Below are positions 8,850 to 17,125 of a stretch of DNA of 51,896 nucleotides, in pieces; positions within the stretch are counted from its first letter, which is position 1; each line of letters opens with the position of its first letter. The notes under the pieces were generated by a model. That model did no database searches and was not told the origin of the DNA. It saw only the letters and a program-made list of their open reading frames with translations. The stretch comes from Nitrospinaceae bacterium (GTDB taxonomy: Bacteria; Nitrospinota; Nitrospinia; Nitrospinales; VA-1): assembly GCA_029261595.1 (NCBI GenBank), contig JAJDAZ010000025.1:1-51896 (forward strand). The letters run 5' to 3'. Made by a program: the position numbers and the translations under genes.

Positions 8850-10376
8850 ATGGCTCTTGAATTCTATCATCACATCAAATCACACGCTGAAAAAACTCCC
8901 GATCACCCGGCGATCATCGACGGAGAGGACACCCTCACCTACCACGAACTGTTAGAACAAATAGAAAAATTTTCCGGTGCGTTGACAGGTCTGAATCTGA
9001 ATCCTCACAGTAAGCTCGGGATTTTCTGCCTGAACCAGAAGGAGTTTATTATTGCCTTTTTGGGCTCACTAACCAAAGGCTTGCCGGTGGTTCCGTTCAA
9101 TTTTCTGCTCGGCCCGGAAGACCTGGTTTATATTGCCAAGAATGCACAGATCGATTGTATGGTCATCGACTCCCTGTTTATCAAAGAAGAAACCCTGCCG
9201 CTTTTTAAGATGTTCCCCAATAAAATCGTGATGGGAGAAACCGACCTCGAAGCATTGGGGGCCGGAACCGTGGCATTTGAGAATTTTTTACTGACCGGCG
9301 ACCGTCAACAAGCCTTCGTCCCGCATATCCGGGATGGCTCCATTCCGGACACGATTTTTTATACATCAGGGACCACAGGATGCCCCAAGGGAGTGATGCT
9401 TAACCAAAACCAGTTCGACATCAATTGCACGGGTTTTCTCGCCCACCTCGACATTCGCGGGACTGACCGGGCCATTGTGGCCCTGCCCTTATTTCATGCT
9501 TTCGGCAACATCATGTTCCTGGTGCTTTTACGGCAGGGAGCGACCTTGATCCTTTTGCGGCAATTTGCGCCCAAGGCCATTCTCGAAATGGTTGCAACGC
9601 ATAAAGCCACGCTTCTTCCGCTGGTTCCCACGATTTATTCCTTTCTCCTCCAGCTTTACGCCCGCGGCGGGTATGACGTTTCCTCACTAAAGGCCTGTAT
9701 TTCAGGCGGCGCGTCCTTGCCTGACGCACTGCATATGAAGGTGAAGGAAGTTTTGGGAACCGCGGTCCTGGAAGGTTACGGCCTCACGGAAACTTCGCCG
9801 GTCATCGCGGTCAACAAATCTTCCGAAGGGGGCGTGCCCGGTTCGGTGGGGCCGGTTCTGCCGAATTTGAAAATAAAAATAAATGATGATTCGGGCCAAC
9901 CGGTCCAACAGGGCGAGGTCGGGGAAATATGGGTGCAGGGAGAAACCGTGATGCAAGGTTACTGGAAGAACTCAGAAGAGACGGAAAAAATCATGACCCC
10001 GGACGGGTGGCTCAAAACCGGGGACCTTGGACACATGGACACCGAAAACAGGCTTTACATTTCTGCGGGACGGAAAAAAGACCTCATCATACGCGCTGGG
10101 GAAAACGTCGCTCCCTTAGCGATTGAAAACGCTTTAATGAATCATCCCGCTCTGATGGAAGCGGCGGTGATCGGCCTGCCCGACGACCGGTTGGGGGAAA
10201 AGGTCAAAGCCTGCGTCGTCTTGAGGGAAGGAGCCCAGGCGGATGAACAGGCGTTGAAAAAATTCTGCCGCGAACGGCTTCCGGCTTTCATGGTTCCTGA
10301 CCTGATCGAATACCATGAGTCGCTCCCAAAGAACGCTACGGGAAAAGTTTTAAAAAACCAGTTGCGCGAATCGTGA
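8850..10376 (+). CDS. AMP-forming acyl-CoA synthetase (class I adenylate-forming enzyme)
   Basis: The 508-residue protein has all core motifs of the ANL superfamily. The phosphate-binding loop is TSGTTGCPKG at residues 172-181, YGLTETSP lies mid-protein, WLKTGDLG is the A7/A8 core, and ISAGRKKDLIIRAGENVAP is the hinge. The C-terminal LPKNATGKVLK carries the catalytic Lys. It should activate a carboxylic acid to an acyl-adenylate and then transfer it to CoA. Chain length or aryl specificity is not evident; the length fits fatty or medium-chain acyl-CoA ligases. A GAGG ribosome site lies 5 nt before ATG. It may be co-transcribed with the methyltransferase and ends 22 bp from a convergent gene. 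Confidence 0.93.
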   Translation: MALEFYHHIKSHAEKTPDHPAIIDGEDTLTYHELLEQIEKFSGALTGLNLNPHSKLGIFCLNQKEFIIAFLGSLTKGLPVVPFNFLLGPEDLVYIAKNAQIDCMVIDSLFIKEETLPLFKMFPNKIVMGETDLEALGAGTVAFENFLLTGDRQQAFVPHIRDGSIPDTIFYTSGTTGCPKGVMLNQNQFDINCTGFLAHLDIRGTDRAIVALPLFHAFGNIMFLVLLRQGATLILLRQFAPKAILEMVATHKATLLPLVPTIYSFLLQLYARGGYDVSSLKACISGGASLPDALHMKVKEVLGTAVLEGYGLTETSPVIAVNKSSEGGVPGSVGPVLPNLKIKINDDSGQPVQQGEVGEIWVQGETVMQGYWKNSEETEKIMTPDGWLKTGDLGHMDTENRLYISAGRKKDLIIRAGENVAPLAIENALMNHPALMEAAVIGLPDDRLGEKVKACVVLREGAQADEQALKKFCRERLPAFMVPDLIEYHESLPKNATGKVLKNQLRES

Positions 10377-10398
10377 ACGGCCAGTGCGAAGCGGATTT

Positions 10399-11703
10399 TT
10401 ATTGATCCGCCGCACAACGAAATCCCAAATCCTCGATCCGGTAATCCACCCACAGAGCTTTGCGGTTGGCGGATCGCAATTCAGGCGCGCCATTCGACCA
10501 GGAACCGCCGCGCAACACTTTGGTATTGGTCCCACCCCGCATCACTCGTTCCGACCGGACGGGACCTGTGGGGTTTTTTTTGGGACTGAGCATATAATAT
10601 TTTTCCTCCATCCAATCCGCCACCCATTCGTTCACATTGCCTGCCATATCGTGCAGGCCAAATGCGTTGGCGGGAAAAGAACCCACAGGGGCAGTGACGG
10701 GAAAACCATCAGACGCCTTATTGTCTTTTAAATTCTCGGCGCAGGCCTTGTCGCAATAATTAGCCTGACTCGTATCAAACTCATCGCCCCAGGCATACTC
10801 GGTGGAACTCCCGGCACGGGCCGCATATTCCCATTCGGCTTCGGTTGGAAGACGTTTGTTCGATTTTGTGCAATACTGGTCGGCTTCGATCCAGGTGACG
10901 CTTTCCACCGGCAGGTCGGCGCCCTTGTACAACGACATATTGGTCCCCATTTTCAATTGAAATTCTCTCTGGGTCACCTCAAACTTGTCCATTTTAAAAG
11001 GCGACACGCACACTTCGTGGACCGGCTGTTCATCCGGCTCCCCCTTATCGGTGCCCATTTTAAAACAGCCTCCTTCCAGGGCAACCATTTCATCCGGCCC
11101 TTTTGAGCCCGCGGACTCGATCAATTTCATTTTGACCTGGCCCTGCATTTCTGTCACCTCCAGTCGGACATGGCGTGGCACGCCTTTGTACCGGATTTGC
11201 GCCCGGCGCTTGGGGACCAGTTCCATCTTTCCGGATTTAAAAAAGAACAGCCGGTAATGCGGAACCGGTTCCGGTAGAACCGGGGTCAGGTAATTGCGCA
11301 TGTTGTTTTTGGAGTCTTCTTTCAATATGACGGTTTCGTCCACCAGTTCCGCTTCCTGCGGCTCGGTCTCCCCTTCTATTGTCACCAATACTTTTTTTCC
11401 ATTGGAAACTTCCATCGCTAAAATTTTTCCAAGCAACGTTTCGGCTTCCTTATATTTTTTAAGGGTGATTTTTACTTCTGCAAGAGATTTCATGACGCGA
11501 AAATTTTCCGGGTCTGTCTGCAAAACTTCAGTGTAAATTTTCTCCGCAACGAGATAATCCTTTATCGCCATTGCCTGGTCTCCGGCAGCAATGGATTTTG
11601 AAATATCACCAAAAGCCTGAACAGGCCAACAAAGTATGACCAACAAAAATCCTGCCATATATAAACGCGCGTTTATTCCGCACCTCATCCGAACCACCGT
11701 CAT
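10399..11703 (-). CDS. Secreted TPR protein with C-terminal SUMF1/FGE-sulfatase domain
   Basis: The 434-residue precursor begins with a signal peptide ending near PVQAFGD. About two TPR-like helices pairs follow (residues about 35-100, with DYLVAEKIYTEVLQTDP), then a beta-rich linker. The SUMF1 domain runs from GCFKMGTDKGEPDEQPVHEV to GFRCAADQ, with RLPTEAEWEYAARAG, DMAGNVNEWVADW and RGGSWSNGAPELRSANR. The fold is shared by formylglycine-generating enzymes and many non-catalytic binding or scaffold proteins. Without the copper-binding Cys pair being clear, enzymatic activity is not assumed. GGAG lies 7 nt before the chosen ATG; a second in-frame ATG (MRCGIN) five codons on is possible. Periplasmic location is inferred. 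Confidence 0.88.
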   Translation of the reverse strand: MTVVRMRCGINARLYMAGFLLVILCWPVQAFGDISKSIAAGDQAMAIKDYLVAEKIYTEVLQTDPENFRVMKSLAEVKITLKKYKEAETLLGKILAMEVSNGKKVLVTIEGETEPQEAELVDETVILKEDSKNNMRNYLTPVLPEPVPHYRLFFFKSGKMELVPKRRAQIRYKGVPRHVRLEVTEMQGQVKMKLIESAGSKGPDEMVALEGGCFKMGTDKGEPDEQPVHEVCVSPFKMDKFEVTQREFQLKMGTNMSLYKGADLPVESVTWIEADQYCTKSNKRLPTEAEWEYAARAGSSTEYAWGDEFDTSQANYCDKACAENLKDNKASDGFPVTAPVGSFPANAFGLHDMAGNVNEWVADWMEEKYYMLSPKKNPTGPVRSERVMRGGTNTKVLRGGSWSNGAPELRSANRKALWVDYRIEDLGFRCAADQ

Positions 11704-11926
11704 GACCTGACTCCAAATTGATTTAATTATAAAAATGACCTAAGACACACTTAAAAAATCCACTGAACCTTTGAGCCAACCCTTTAAATAAGAAATGAGC
11801 GATCGCAAAGGTCAGAATTTCCCGATTTTTTGAGGTCTTCCGTGAGGATATTATAACATTGGGGTTTTGGAATGAAAGGGAGGGGTCTATTTTTTGTGAA
11901 ATTTCGGTACGGGGAACAGGAGACCT
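11704..11926. other. Intergenic region, no gene seen
   Basis: This 223-bp AT-rich gap separates the SUMF1 gene start from the end of a small basic gene. It presumably holds the SUMF1 promoter, but no convincing -35/-10 pair or terminator was found by eye. Confidence 0.4.
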
Positions 11927-12115
11927 TTATTTCTCAGGTTTCGAGGGCTTTTTTTCACCCGGCTTTCCTTCCTTGTCGGCCTTTTTTCCGGGTTTCACTT
12001 TGGTGGAATCCTGCCGGGTTTTGGTTTTTTTCAGGGCGTCCCACTCGGAATCCAGAGCGCCCCCCTTCTTTTTATATTTGTCTCTTTTCGGAAAATAATC
12101 TATTTCATCGATCAT
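11927..12115 (-). CDS. Small Lys-rich hypothetical protein (62 aa)
   Basis: I do not recognise a family. The ATG at 12115 has a good ribosome site (GGTGGA, 4-5 nt upstream) and the gene starts 26 bp after the preceding GT-C gene ends, so it is likely its operon partner. The N-terminus MIDEIDYFPKRDKYKKK is mixed charged. The C-terminal half is a low-complexity Lys/Pro/Gly tail (KPGKKADKEGKPGEKKPSK), probably disordered and nucleic-acid or surface binding. An upstream in-frame ATG at 12145 would overlap the GT-C gene by 4 nt but has a poorer ribosome site. Short size makes the call moderate. Confidence 0.55.
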   Translation of the reverse strand: MIDEIDYFPKRDKYKKKGGALDSEWDALKKTKTRQDSTKVKPGKKADKEGKPGEKKPSKPEK

Positions 12116-12141
12116 GGTTCCACCAGGTAAATTTAAAAAGT

Positions 12142-14328
12142 TCAAGGCTTTGAGGCAGGCGAATCTTTTTCATAGATTTCAAGCAATTGGTCTATCGACT
12201 TGCCCGCCGCACCCAACGCGACCGCCCGGTTCAAGTGAGCCCGGGCAAGCTCCGGCCTTTTCAGCATAGTATACACCACCGCCAGGTTGGCATGACCCGA
12301 ACCATAATTCGGGTCGATGGCCAGGGCCTGTTGGAGCATCGAGACTGCAGGCTCCAGTTTGCCGGTTCGGACCAGCGCCTGCGCCAGAACATCATATGCG
12401 CTTTTATTGGACGGCCAGGCGCGGATCGCGGCCCGCAGTTTGATTATGGCTTCTTCAAATTTTCCCATAAAAACCAGGTTACTGCCATAATTGGTCAACG
12501 CCACCGGATGCGCCGGATTCATTTCCAGTCCTTTGGCATAAAACCGGTTGGCCTCGTCCAGCCGCCCCTGAACGTTCCAGGTCGCGCCAATTTTAAAATA
12601 CGGATTCCACAGGGAAGGCATCAACCGGACCGCGTCCTTGTAAACCTTACGGGCATGATTCATGTCCTGTTTGGCCATGAACGAATCGCCTTCTTTGATA
12701 TATTTGAAATAGGTTTTTCGCTCCTGGATTTCTTTCTCAGTTTTTGTCGGTGCCGCCCACGCCACCATCGCCACCAGCAGGAGGGAGGCAATAATCCCGG
12801 ATCGCAACAAAGTGTTTGGAGCGAGAAATGCACCGCGCTGAAAAATCCTGAAACCCATCCAACCAATCAATCCCGATGCCATCAACTGAGCCAAAGGAAA
12901 CAACCCCAAGAACAAGATGTCTCTGAAATTTGTTCCGGCAGAATTTTCCAAAAAAACCAGGCGGAAAAAATTCGTTGATCGTAGAAGCTGGCCGGGACGT
13001 TCCCCGATCAGTTGAGGAATATTGCCCAACGCTTCCCAGGTGAACTGCGGATGGTTGTAGGGCAAAGACACTTTATACTGGACCAACATGAAATATTGCC
13101 CCAGCACTGCCACTATGACGAACCCCGCGGCAAAGAGCCACGCGCTTTTTCTCCCGGCGCACCACTGTAGCAACCGGGCCAATCCCAAAGCCAATACCGG
13201 AAGTGCTGAGATCAAATGACGATGACCGTAAGACGCGGAATCTTCCGGATACAATATTATGAGGGAAAGCAGTCCGGCCAGATACGCCAATAAAGCGGGG
13301 CGATGCTCGTCCTTCACGCACAAGCCCAGAAACCCCAAGAAGGCCAGGGGCATGGACAGAACCAATCCCCATTTCGGGCTCCATAACAAGGACGCCAGAT
13401 TTTTCAGATAATCCAGTGGCGCGAACCCGGCCAATCCTTCACCGGCAAATTTCATGTGACGCGGAGGAAAAGGCATGCCGTTGAGCTTGTACCAGCAATA
13501 AAATTGCGGAAACATGATTAAAAAAAATCCGGCGGAAAAAGCGGCGAATCGAAGCAAATGGTTTTTGGCTTTGACAGAAAGAACATCCGATTTATCCGCC
13601 CACAGCAAAACCAGCAGGTCCACCACAAACAACGCAAAGAAAGCGACATTGATGACGCGAATCATGCAAAGCAGTCCGAGAACCCCTCCCACCACGGCGT
13701 GCCCCAACAGATTTTTGGACTTGCGCCAATGCCACCAGGTCATCAACAGCAAGGCGGACACGGCAAACTCCAGGGTGTGAGCCATGCGTTGACGAATGAA
13801 GGTGAAATACAACAGCGGCGAGGCCAGCCAGATCGAAAGCGCCGTGACCCAGGCCACTCGTTCGGAAGCGAATTTTCTTGCCAGTTGAAAAACCAGAATC
13901 AGGCCGAGGAACAACCAGGTCCCCGACGCGACGGCGGTGGCCAGAAGATAAGGCGCGGAATATCCGTCCACCGCAACCGGATATCCCAAGGCGTCATAAA
14001 TGAGGGCGAGCAAATGGCCGATGAGAAAAAACGGTAAAAACAACACGGCCTGCCCCATCTGCCAGTTGTTGAACACATAACCTGTTGCAGTTAATTTTTC
14101 CGCATGTGCGTAATTGCGCTCGTTGATGAAATCCAGATCCCCATCGAAAAAAAGGGAGTGCAGGTAGGCGTAGTATCCGGCGTCATCGCCGGCGTCGATC
14201 ACGGTGGCGGAATAATATCCGGTCTGAAATGCAGGAGGGACCCAATCGTTAAAAATGCCGAGAGGGGTTAAAAGAAGAAATACAAAATAAAAACTTCCGC
14301 CCAGAATCAAGAGACTTTTTTTTGTCAT
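12142..14328 (-). CDS. GT-C-type polytopic membrane glycosyltransferase-like protein with C-terminal TPR domain
   Basis: The 728-residue protein has about 12-13 membrane helices (residues about 5-535), followed by about four or five TPR units (about 560-710; ALTNYGSNLVFMGKFEEAIIKL, GHANLAVVYTMLKRPELARAHL). The first extracytoplasmic loop is rich in acidic residues (VIDAGDDAGYYAY, FFDGDLDF), the place where GT-C enzymes keep their catalytic acidic motif. GT-C enzymes move sugars from polyprenyl-phosphate donors outside the cytoplasmic membrane; here that activity is an inference from topology. No clear Shine-Dalgarno precedes the ATG. The downstream 62-aa gene follows at 26 bp. A second GT-C/TPR protein lies at 18191-20272. 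Confidence 0.75.
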   Translation of the reverse strand: MTKKSLLILGGSFYFVFLLLTPLGIFNDWVPPAFQTGYYSATVIDAGDDAGYYAYLHSLFFDGDLDFINERNYAHAEKLTATGYVFNNWQMGQAVLFLPFFLIGHLLALIYDALGYPVAVDGYSAPYLLATAVASGTWLFLGLILVFQLARKFASERVAWVTALSIWLASPLLYFTFIRQRMAHTLEFAVSALLLMTWWHWRKSKNLLGHAVVGGVLGLLCMIRVINVAFFALFVVDLLVLLWADKSDVLSVKAKNHLLRFAAFSAGFFLIMFPQFYCWYKLNGMPFPPRHMKFAGEGLAGFAPLDYLKNLASLLWSPKWGLVLSMPLAFLGFLGLCVKDEHRPALLAYLAGLLSLIILYPEDSASYGHRHLISALPVLALGLARLLQWCAGRKSAWLFAAGFVIVAVLGQYFMLVQYKVSLPYNHPQFTWEALGNIPQLIGERPGQLLRSTNFFRLVFLENSAGTNFRDILFLGLFPLAQLMASGLIGWMGFRIFQRGAFLAPNTLLRSGIIASLLLVAMVAWAAPTKTEKEIQERKTYFKYIKEGDSFMAKQDMNHARKVYKDAVRLMPSLWNPYFKIGATWNVQGRLDEANRFYAKGLEMNPAHPVALTNYGSNLVFMGKFEEAIIKLRAAIRAWPSNKSAYDVLAQALVRTGKLEPAVSMLQQALAIDPNYGSGHANLAVVYTMLKRPELARAHLNRAVALGAAGKSIDQLLEIYEKDSPASKP

Positions 14329-14783
14329 TAGGATAAATCAGCAAATCCCGCTACGCGGTGAGAGCTTTTTTTACACTGAAAAGATTTAAATCCCTCCTCA
14401 CCTCAATCCTCTCCTCCAAAGAAGGAGAGGAAGAAATCCCTTCTCCCCTCTGGGGAGAAGGCTGGGATGAGGGGATACTGTACTTTACGCAAAGGTCTCC
14501 TACGCGGGGAGGAAGATTGGGCCTGACGCTTCGCGAGGTCCAAAAACAACAAACTTATGCACCTGTGTTTATCCGTAGTAGTCGAATTCGATGACAGCCA
14601 GTGTCTGACGTTCTCGCGTCTCGAAAGACCGCCGTCGAATCCGGTCATTCGCGACCTGACACTGTCTATCAGATAAAGTCTGAGGTATTACAGTTTATCT
14701 GTAGTTTCAAGGCACCGTCTAAGCTGTATTAAATTTTTTATTGTTTGTCTAGGATGCAGATATTCATCGACGGATAACTTTTT
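14329..14783. other. Repeat-rich 455-bp intergenic region
   Basis: No gene is supported here. The stretch contains a palindromic CT/AG-rich dispersed-type repeat (14391-14474) and a short relic resembling the repeat at 20251 (14560-14574). A hairpin CAGATAAA/TTTATCTG (arms 14670-14677 and 14694-14701) is also present. It separates the GT-C gene from the convergently placed end of the epimerase gene on the same strand. Confidence 0.5.
14391..14474. repeat. Palindromic intergenic repeat unit with two hairpins
   Basis: Two adjacent perfect stems are visible: CCTCTCCT (14408-14415) with AGGAGAGG (14423-14430), and CCTTCTCCCC (14439-14448) with GGGGAGAAGG (14452-14461) around a 3-nt loop. The flanks CCCTCCTCACCTC and GGGATGAGGGG are loosely complementary. 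The pattern resembles REP/MITE-like dispersed repeats of bacterial chromosomes; only one copy is in the window. Confidence 0.6.
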
Positions 14784-15905
14784 TCAAACCACAAGGCCTT
14801 TATCCACCAGCTTCTGATGTGCGTCTTCTACTCTGGAAACCGTTTCCTGTTCCCGCCCCCAGGCCACCAGATCTTCCAGGCCCTCCTTTAAGCTGATTTT
14901 AGGGCTGTATCCGAGCGCCTGGATTTTTGAGACATCGCCATAACAGTGACGAATGTCTCCATTCCTGAACTTGCCGATGACATTGGGCGCGAACGGCTTT
15001 CCGCATAATTCGATGAGGGCTTCGGCGATCTGTAAAATTGAAGTCGGCTTGCCGGTTCCGATGTTGAAAATTCCGTAATCTGCTTTGGGATTGTCCATCA
15101 GGGTCAATTTCCCTTGCACCAGGTCTTTGACATGAGTCATGTCGCGCTGTTGCAGGCCGTCTTCGTAGATCATAGGCGGCTTGTCGTTCAAAACACAGGA
15201 ACAAAATATTGCCGCCGCTCCGGTATATGGATTGTTGAGGGACTGCCGGGGGCCATAGCAGTTGAAATAGCGACACGCCACAGTCGGGATTTTGTAGGCT
15301 TTTCCGATCATCAGGGAATACACTTCCTGATCTTTTTTGCTTTGCGCGTAAACGGAAGTGCAATCCAGCTCCTTTTCCTCATCGGTCGGCACCGGTTCGG
15401 CGGGCTGTTGGCAGGCGGGGCACAACATCTCCCACTCTCCCGTTTGATATTGGTCGTCGGGTCTTGGTTTCGGAGAAAAGACTCCATGTTGCGGACAGGT
15501 ATATTTTCCCTCCCCGTAAAGGCTCATGGAGCTTGCGACCAGAATTTTCTCCACCGAATGCTTGTCGTTGACCAAAATGTCCCAAAGAATTCCCGTCCCC
15601 TGAACGTTGGTGGAAATGAACTGGTCGATGGAATACATGGACTGCCCGACGCCCACTTCCGCCGCGTCGTGAATGATGATTTCCATCCCGGCCATGGCTT
15701 TTCCCAAACTGTCCCGGTCGCGCACGTCTCCCTGGATAAATTCGGCGTCCTCGTGCAAAAAGGATGGACGGACCGCGTTTTGGCCGTGCACTTGTTCGGT
15801 CAGGTTATCGTACACACGGACCGTATCGCCACGCTCGACCAGGGCATCCACGGTATGCGAACCGATGAACCCCGCCCCGCCTGTCACTAAAATTTTTTTC
15901 CCCAT
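14784..15905 (-). CDS. Extended-SDR nucleotide-sugar epimerase with zinc-ribbon insert (dTDP-rhamnose 4-epimerase-like)
   Basis: The protein (373 residues from the ATG at 15905) has the NAD-binding [10 protein letters not shown] near its N-terminus, SSMSLYG and the catalytic YAQSK. This is the extended short-chain dehydrogenase pattern of UDP/dTDP-sugar epimerases and dehydratases. Between SSMSLYGEG and YAQSK lies a Cys-rich insert, YTCPQHGVF and MLCPACQQPAEPVP, that looks like a C-x2-H / C-x2-C zinc ribbon. Such inserts are known in the dTDP-L-rhamnose 4-epimerase group, so that activity is suggested rather than shown. I chose the ATG because AGGA lies 8 nt upstream; a TTG nine codons earlier is less likely. 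It lies alone on the minus strand next to polysaccharide genes. Confidence 0.85.
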   Translation of the reverse strand: MGKKILVTGGAGFIGSHTVDALVERGDTVRVYDNLTEQVHGQNAVRPSFLHEDAEFIQGDVRDRDSLGKAMAGMEIIIHDAAEVGVGQSMYSIDQFISTNVQGTGILWDILVNDKHSVEKILVASSMSLYGEGKYTCPQHGVFSPKPRPDDQYQTGEWEMLCPACQQPAEPVPTDEEKELDCTSVYAQSKKDQEVYSLMIGKAYKIPTVACRYFNCYGPRQSLNNPYTGAAAIFCSCVLNDKPPMIYEDGLQQRDMTHVKDLVQGKLTLMDNPKADYGIFNIGTGKPTSILQIAEALIELCGKPFAPNVIGKFRNGDIRHCYGDVSKIQALGYSPKISLKEGLEDLVAWGREQETVSRVEDAHQKLVDKGLVV

Positions 15906-16267
15906 TTTCCTATCCTGAAAGCTCGTGAACAAATAATAATCGGCGCCTCTTAATATTGAACTCCAAAGGGAAATAAAATTTTAAAACCCAAGGCCTCAAC
16001 TTTTAAAAACGCCCTGAATATTAGCATAAATGCCGCTTGCCGGGTGTGACATTCCTCTCAGGAGTCCTCCGATTACCGAATCGAACTGCAAATTTTCAAT
16101 CCAGCACCGGATCGAATCCTTATCATTTTGAATGAAATTGCCGTTAAAAAAATAAACTCTAAGGTGATTGTCTTTTTCATTTCCCTCTTGAACTCAAACG
16201 GAATATCCATGATAATCAATTCGATTTTTCCAGCCCGAGTATTTCCTTTCGGCACCTCACCCAAATC
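15906..16267. other. Divergent intergenic region, no gene supported
   Basis: This 362-bp stretch separates the minus-strand epimerase from the plus-strand GT2/WecA operon and should hold promoters for both. A 63-codon minus-strand frame (16073-16264) lacks a ribosome site and protein-like composition, and I do not accept it. No strong palindrome was seen. Confidence 0.4.
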
Positions 16268-17125
16268 GTGACCGTGGACCTATCCATTCTCATCGTCAAT
16301 TACAAAAACAGCGCCACCCTGCCGGATTGCCTGGACTCGGTTTACAAGACAACCGAAGGACTGGAGTTTGAAGTCATCCTCGTTGACAACGGTTCCAAAG
16401 ACGAGGGCCTGAAAACCGTTCAGGAAAGGTTTCCGCAAATTCGTATGATCCAGAACAACGCCAACAGGGGCTTCGCCAAAGCCAACAACCAGGCGGTCAA
16501 AGTCGCCAAGGGAAAGACCCTGCTTTTTCTCAACCCGGACACTAAGCTGACAGAAAATGCGCCGAAGGCGATGATGGCTCAACTCAAACCCGATTCCTCC
16601 ACCGGGGCCGTCGGACCCAAGGTTTTAAACCGCGACGGAACTTTACAATATTCCTGCCGGACCTTCCCGACGGTCTGGACAGGTTTGTTCAACCGATACT
16701 CCCTGGTCTCCCGGCTCTTTCCCAACAACAAGCACACCCGGCGTTACCTGATGACGGATTACGACCATGAGAAAAGCCGGGAGGTGGATTGGGTTTCAGG
16801 ATGTTGTATGATGGTTCCGAAGTCCGCTTTCACCAAGGTCGGGGGATTCGATGAAAAATATTTCCTGTTCAACGAAGACGTGGATTTATGCCATACCTTG
16901 AAACACCACGGATACAAAACGCTGTATTATCCTGATGCGAAGATTTATCATGACATCACTTCCAGCAACAGCAAGGTGCCGCAACAAATCATCCTCAAAC
17001 GACACCTGGGAATGAGCCATTATATTGAAAAACACTTTATCGGCAATCCCATCCTGGGATTCATCATCCACGCCATGATCGCATTTCGCTATTTCACCCA
17101 GTCTGTGATCAATTTGTTTAGATGA
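16268..17125 (+). CDS. GT2 family glycosyltransferase (rhamnosyltransferase-like)
   Basis: This 285-residue GT-A enzyme has SILIVNYKNSATLPDCLDSV and EVILVDNGSKDEG at the nucleotide-binding end, NRGFAKANNQ, and LFLNPDTKL with the metal-binding Asp. VDWVSGCCMMVPKSAF and GGFDEKYFLFNEDVDLCHTL form the acceptor/catalytic region. These features match the WbbL-like branch that adds rhamnose or similar sugars to lipid-linked glycans at the cytoplasmic face. A short hydrophobic C-terminal segment could touch the membrane. The start is GTG without a clear ribosome site. It overlaps the next gene by 4 nt (ATGA), placing it in an operon with the WecA-type transferase. Confidence 0.9.
   Translation: MTVDLSILIVNYKNSATLPDCLDSVYKTTEGLEFEVILVDNGSKDEGLKTVQERFPQIRMIQNNANRGFAKANNQAVKVAKGKTLLFLNPDTKLTENAPKAMMAQLKPDSSTGAVGPKVLNRDGTLQYSCRTFPTVWTGLFNRYSLVSRLFPNNKHTRRYLMTDYDHEKSREVDWVSGCCMMVPKSAFTKVGGFDEKYFLFNEDVDLCHTLKHHGYKTLYYPDAKIYHDITSSNSKVPQQIILKRHLGMSHYIEKHFIGNPILGFIIHAMIAFRYFTQSVINLFR

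Noticed and set aside
10385..10412. GCGGAT/ATCCGC hairpin between convergent genes as terminator
   Set aside because: Only a 6-bp stem that overlaps coding sequence and has no following T run on either strand.
15114..15890. 258-codon plus-strand frame
   Set aside because: Antisense to the epimerase gene with its SDR motifs; no start signal and His/Val-rich noise.
16073..16264. 63-codon minus-strand frame in the gap before the GT2/WecA operon
   Set aside because: No ribosome site, no recognisable features, and it lies where promoters are expected.
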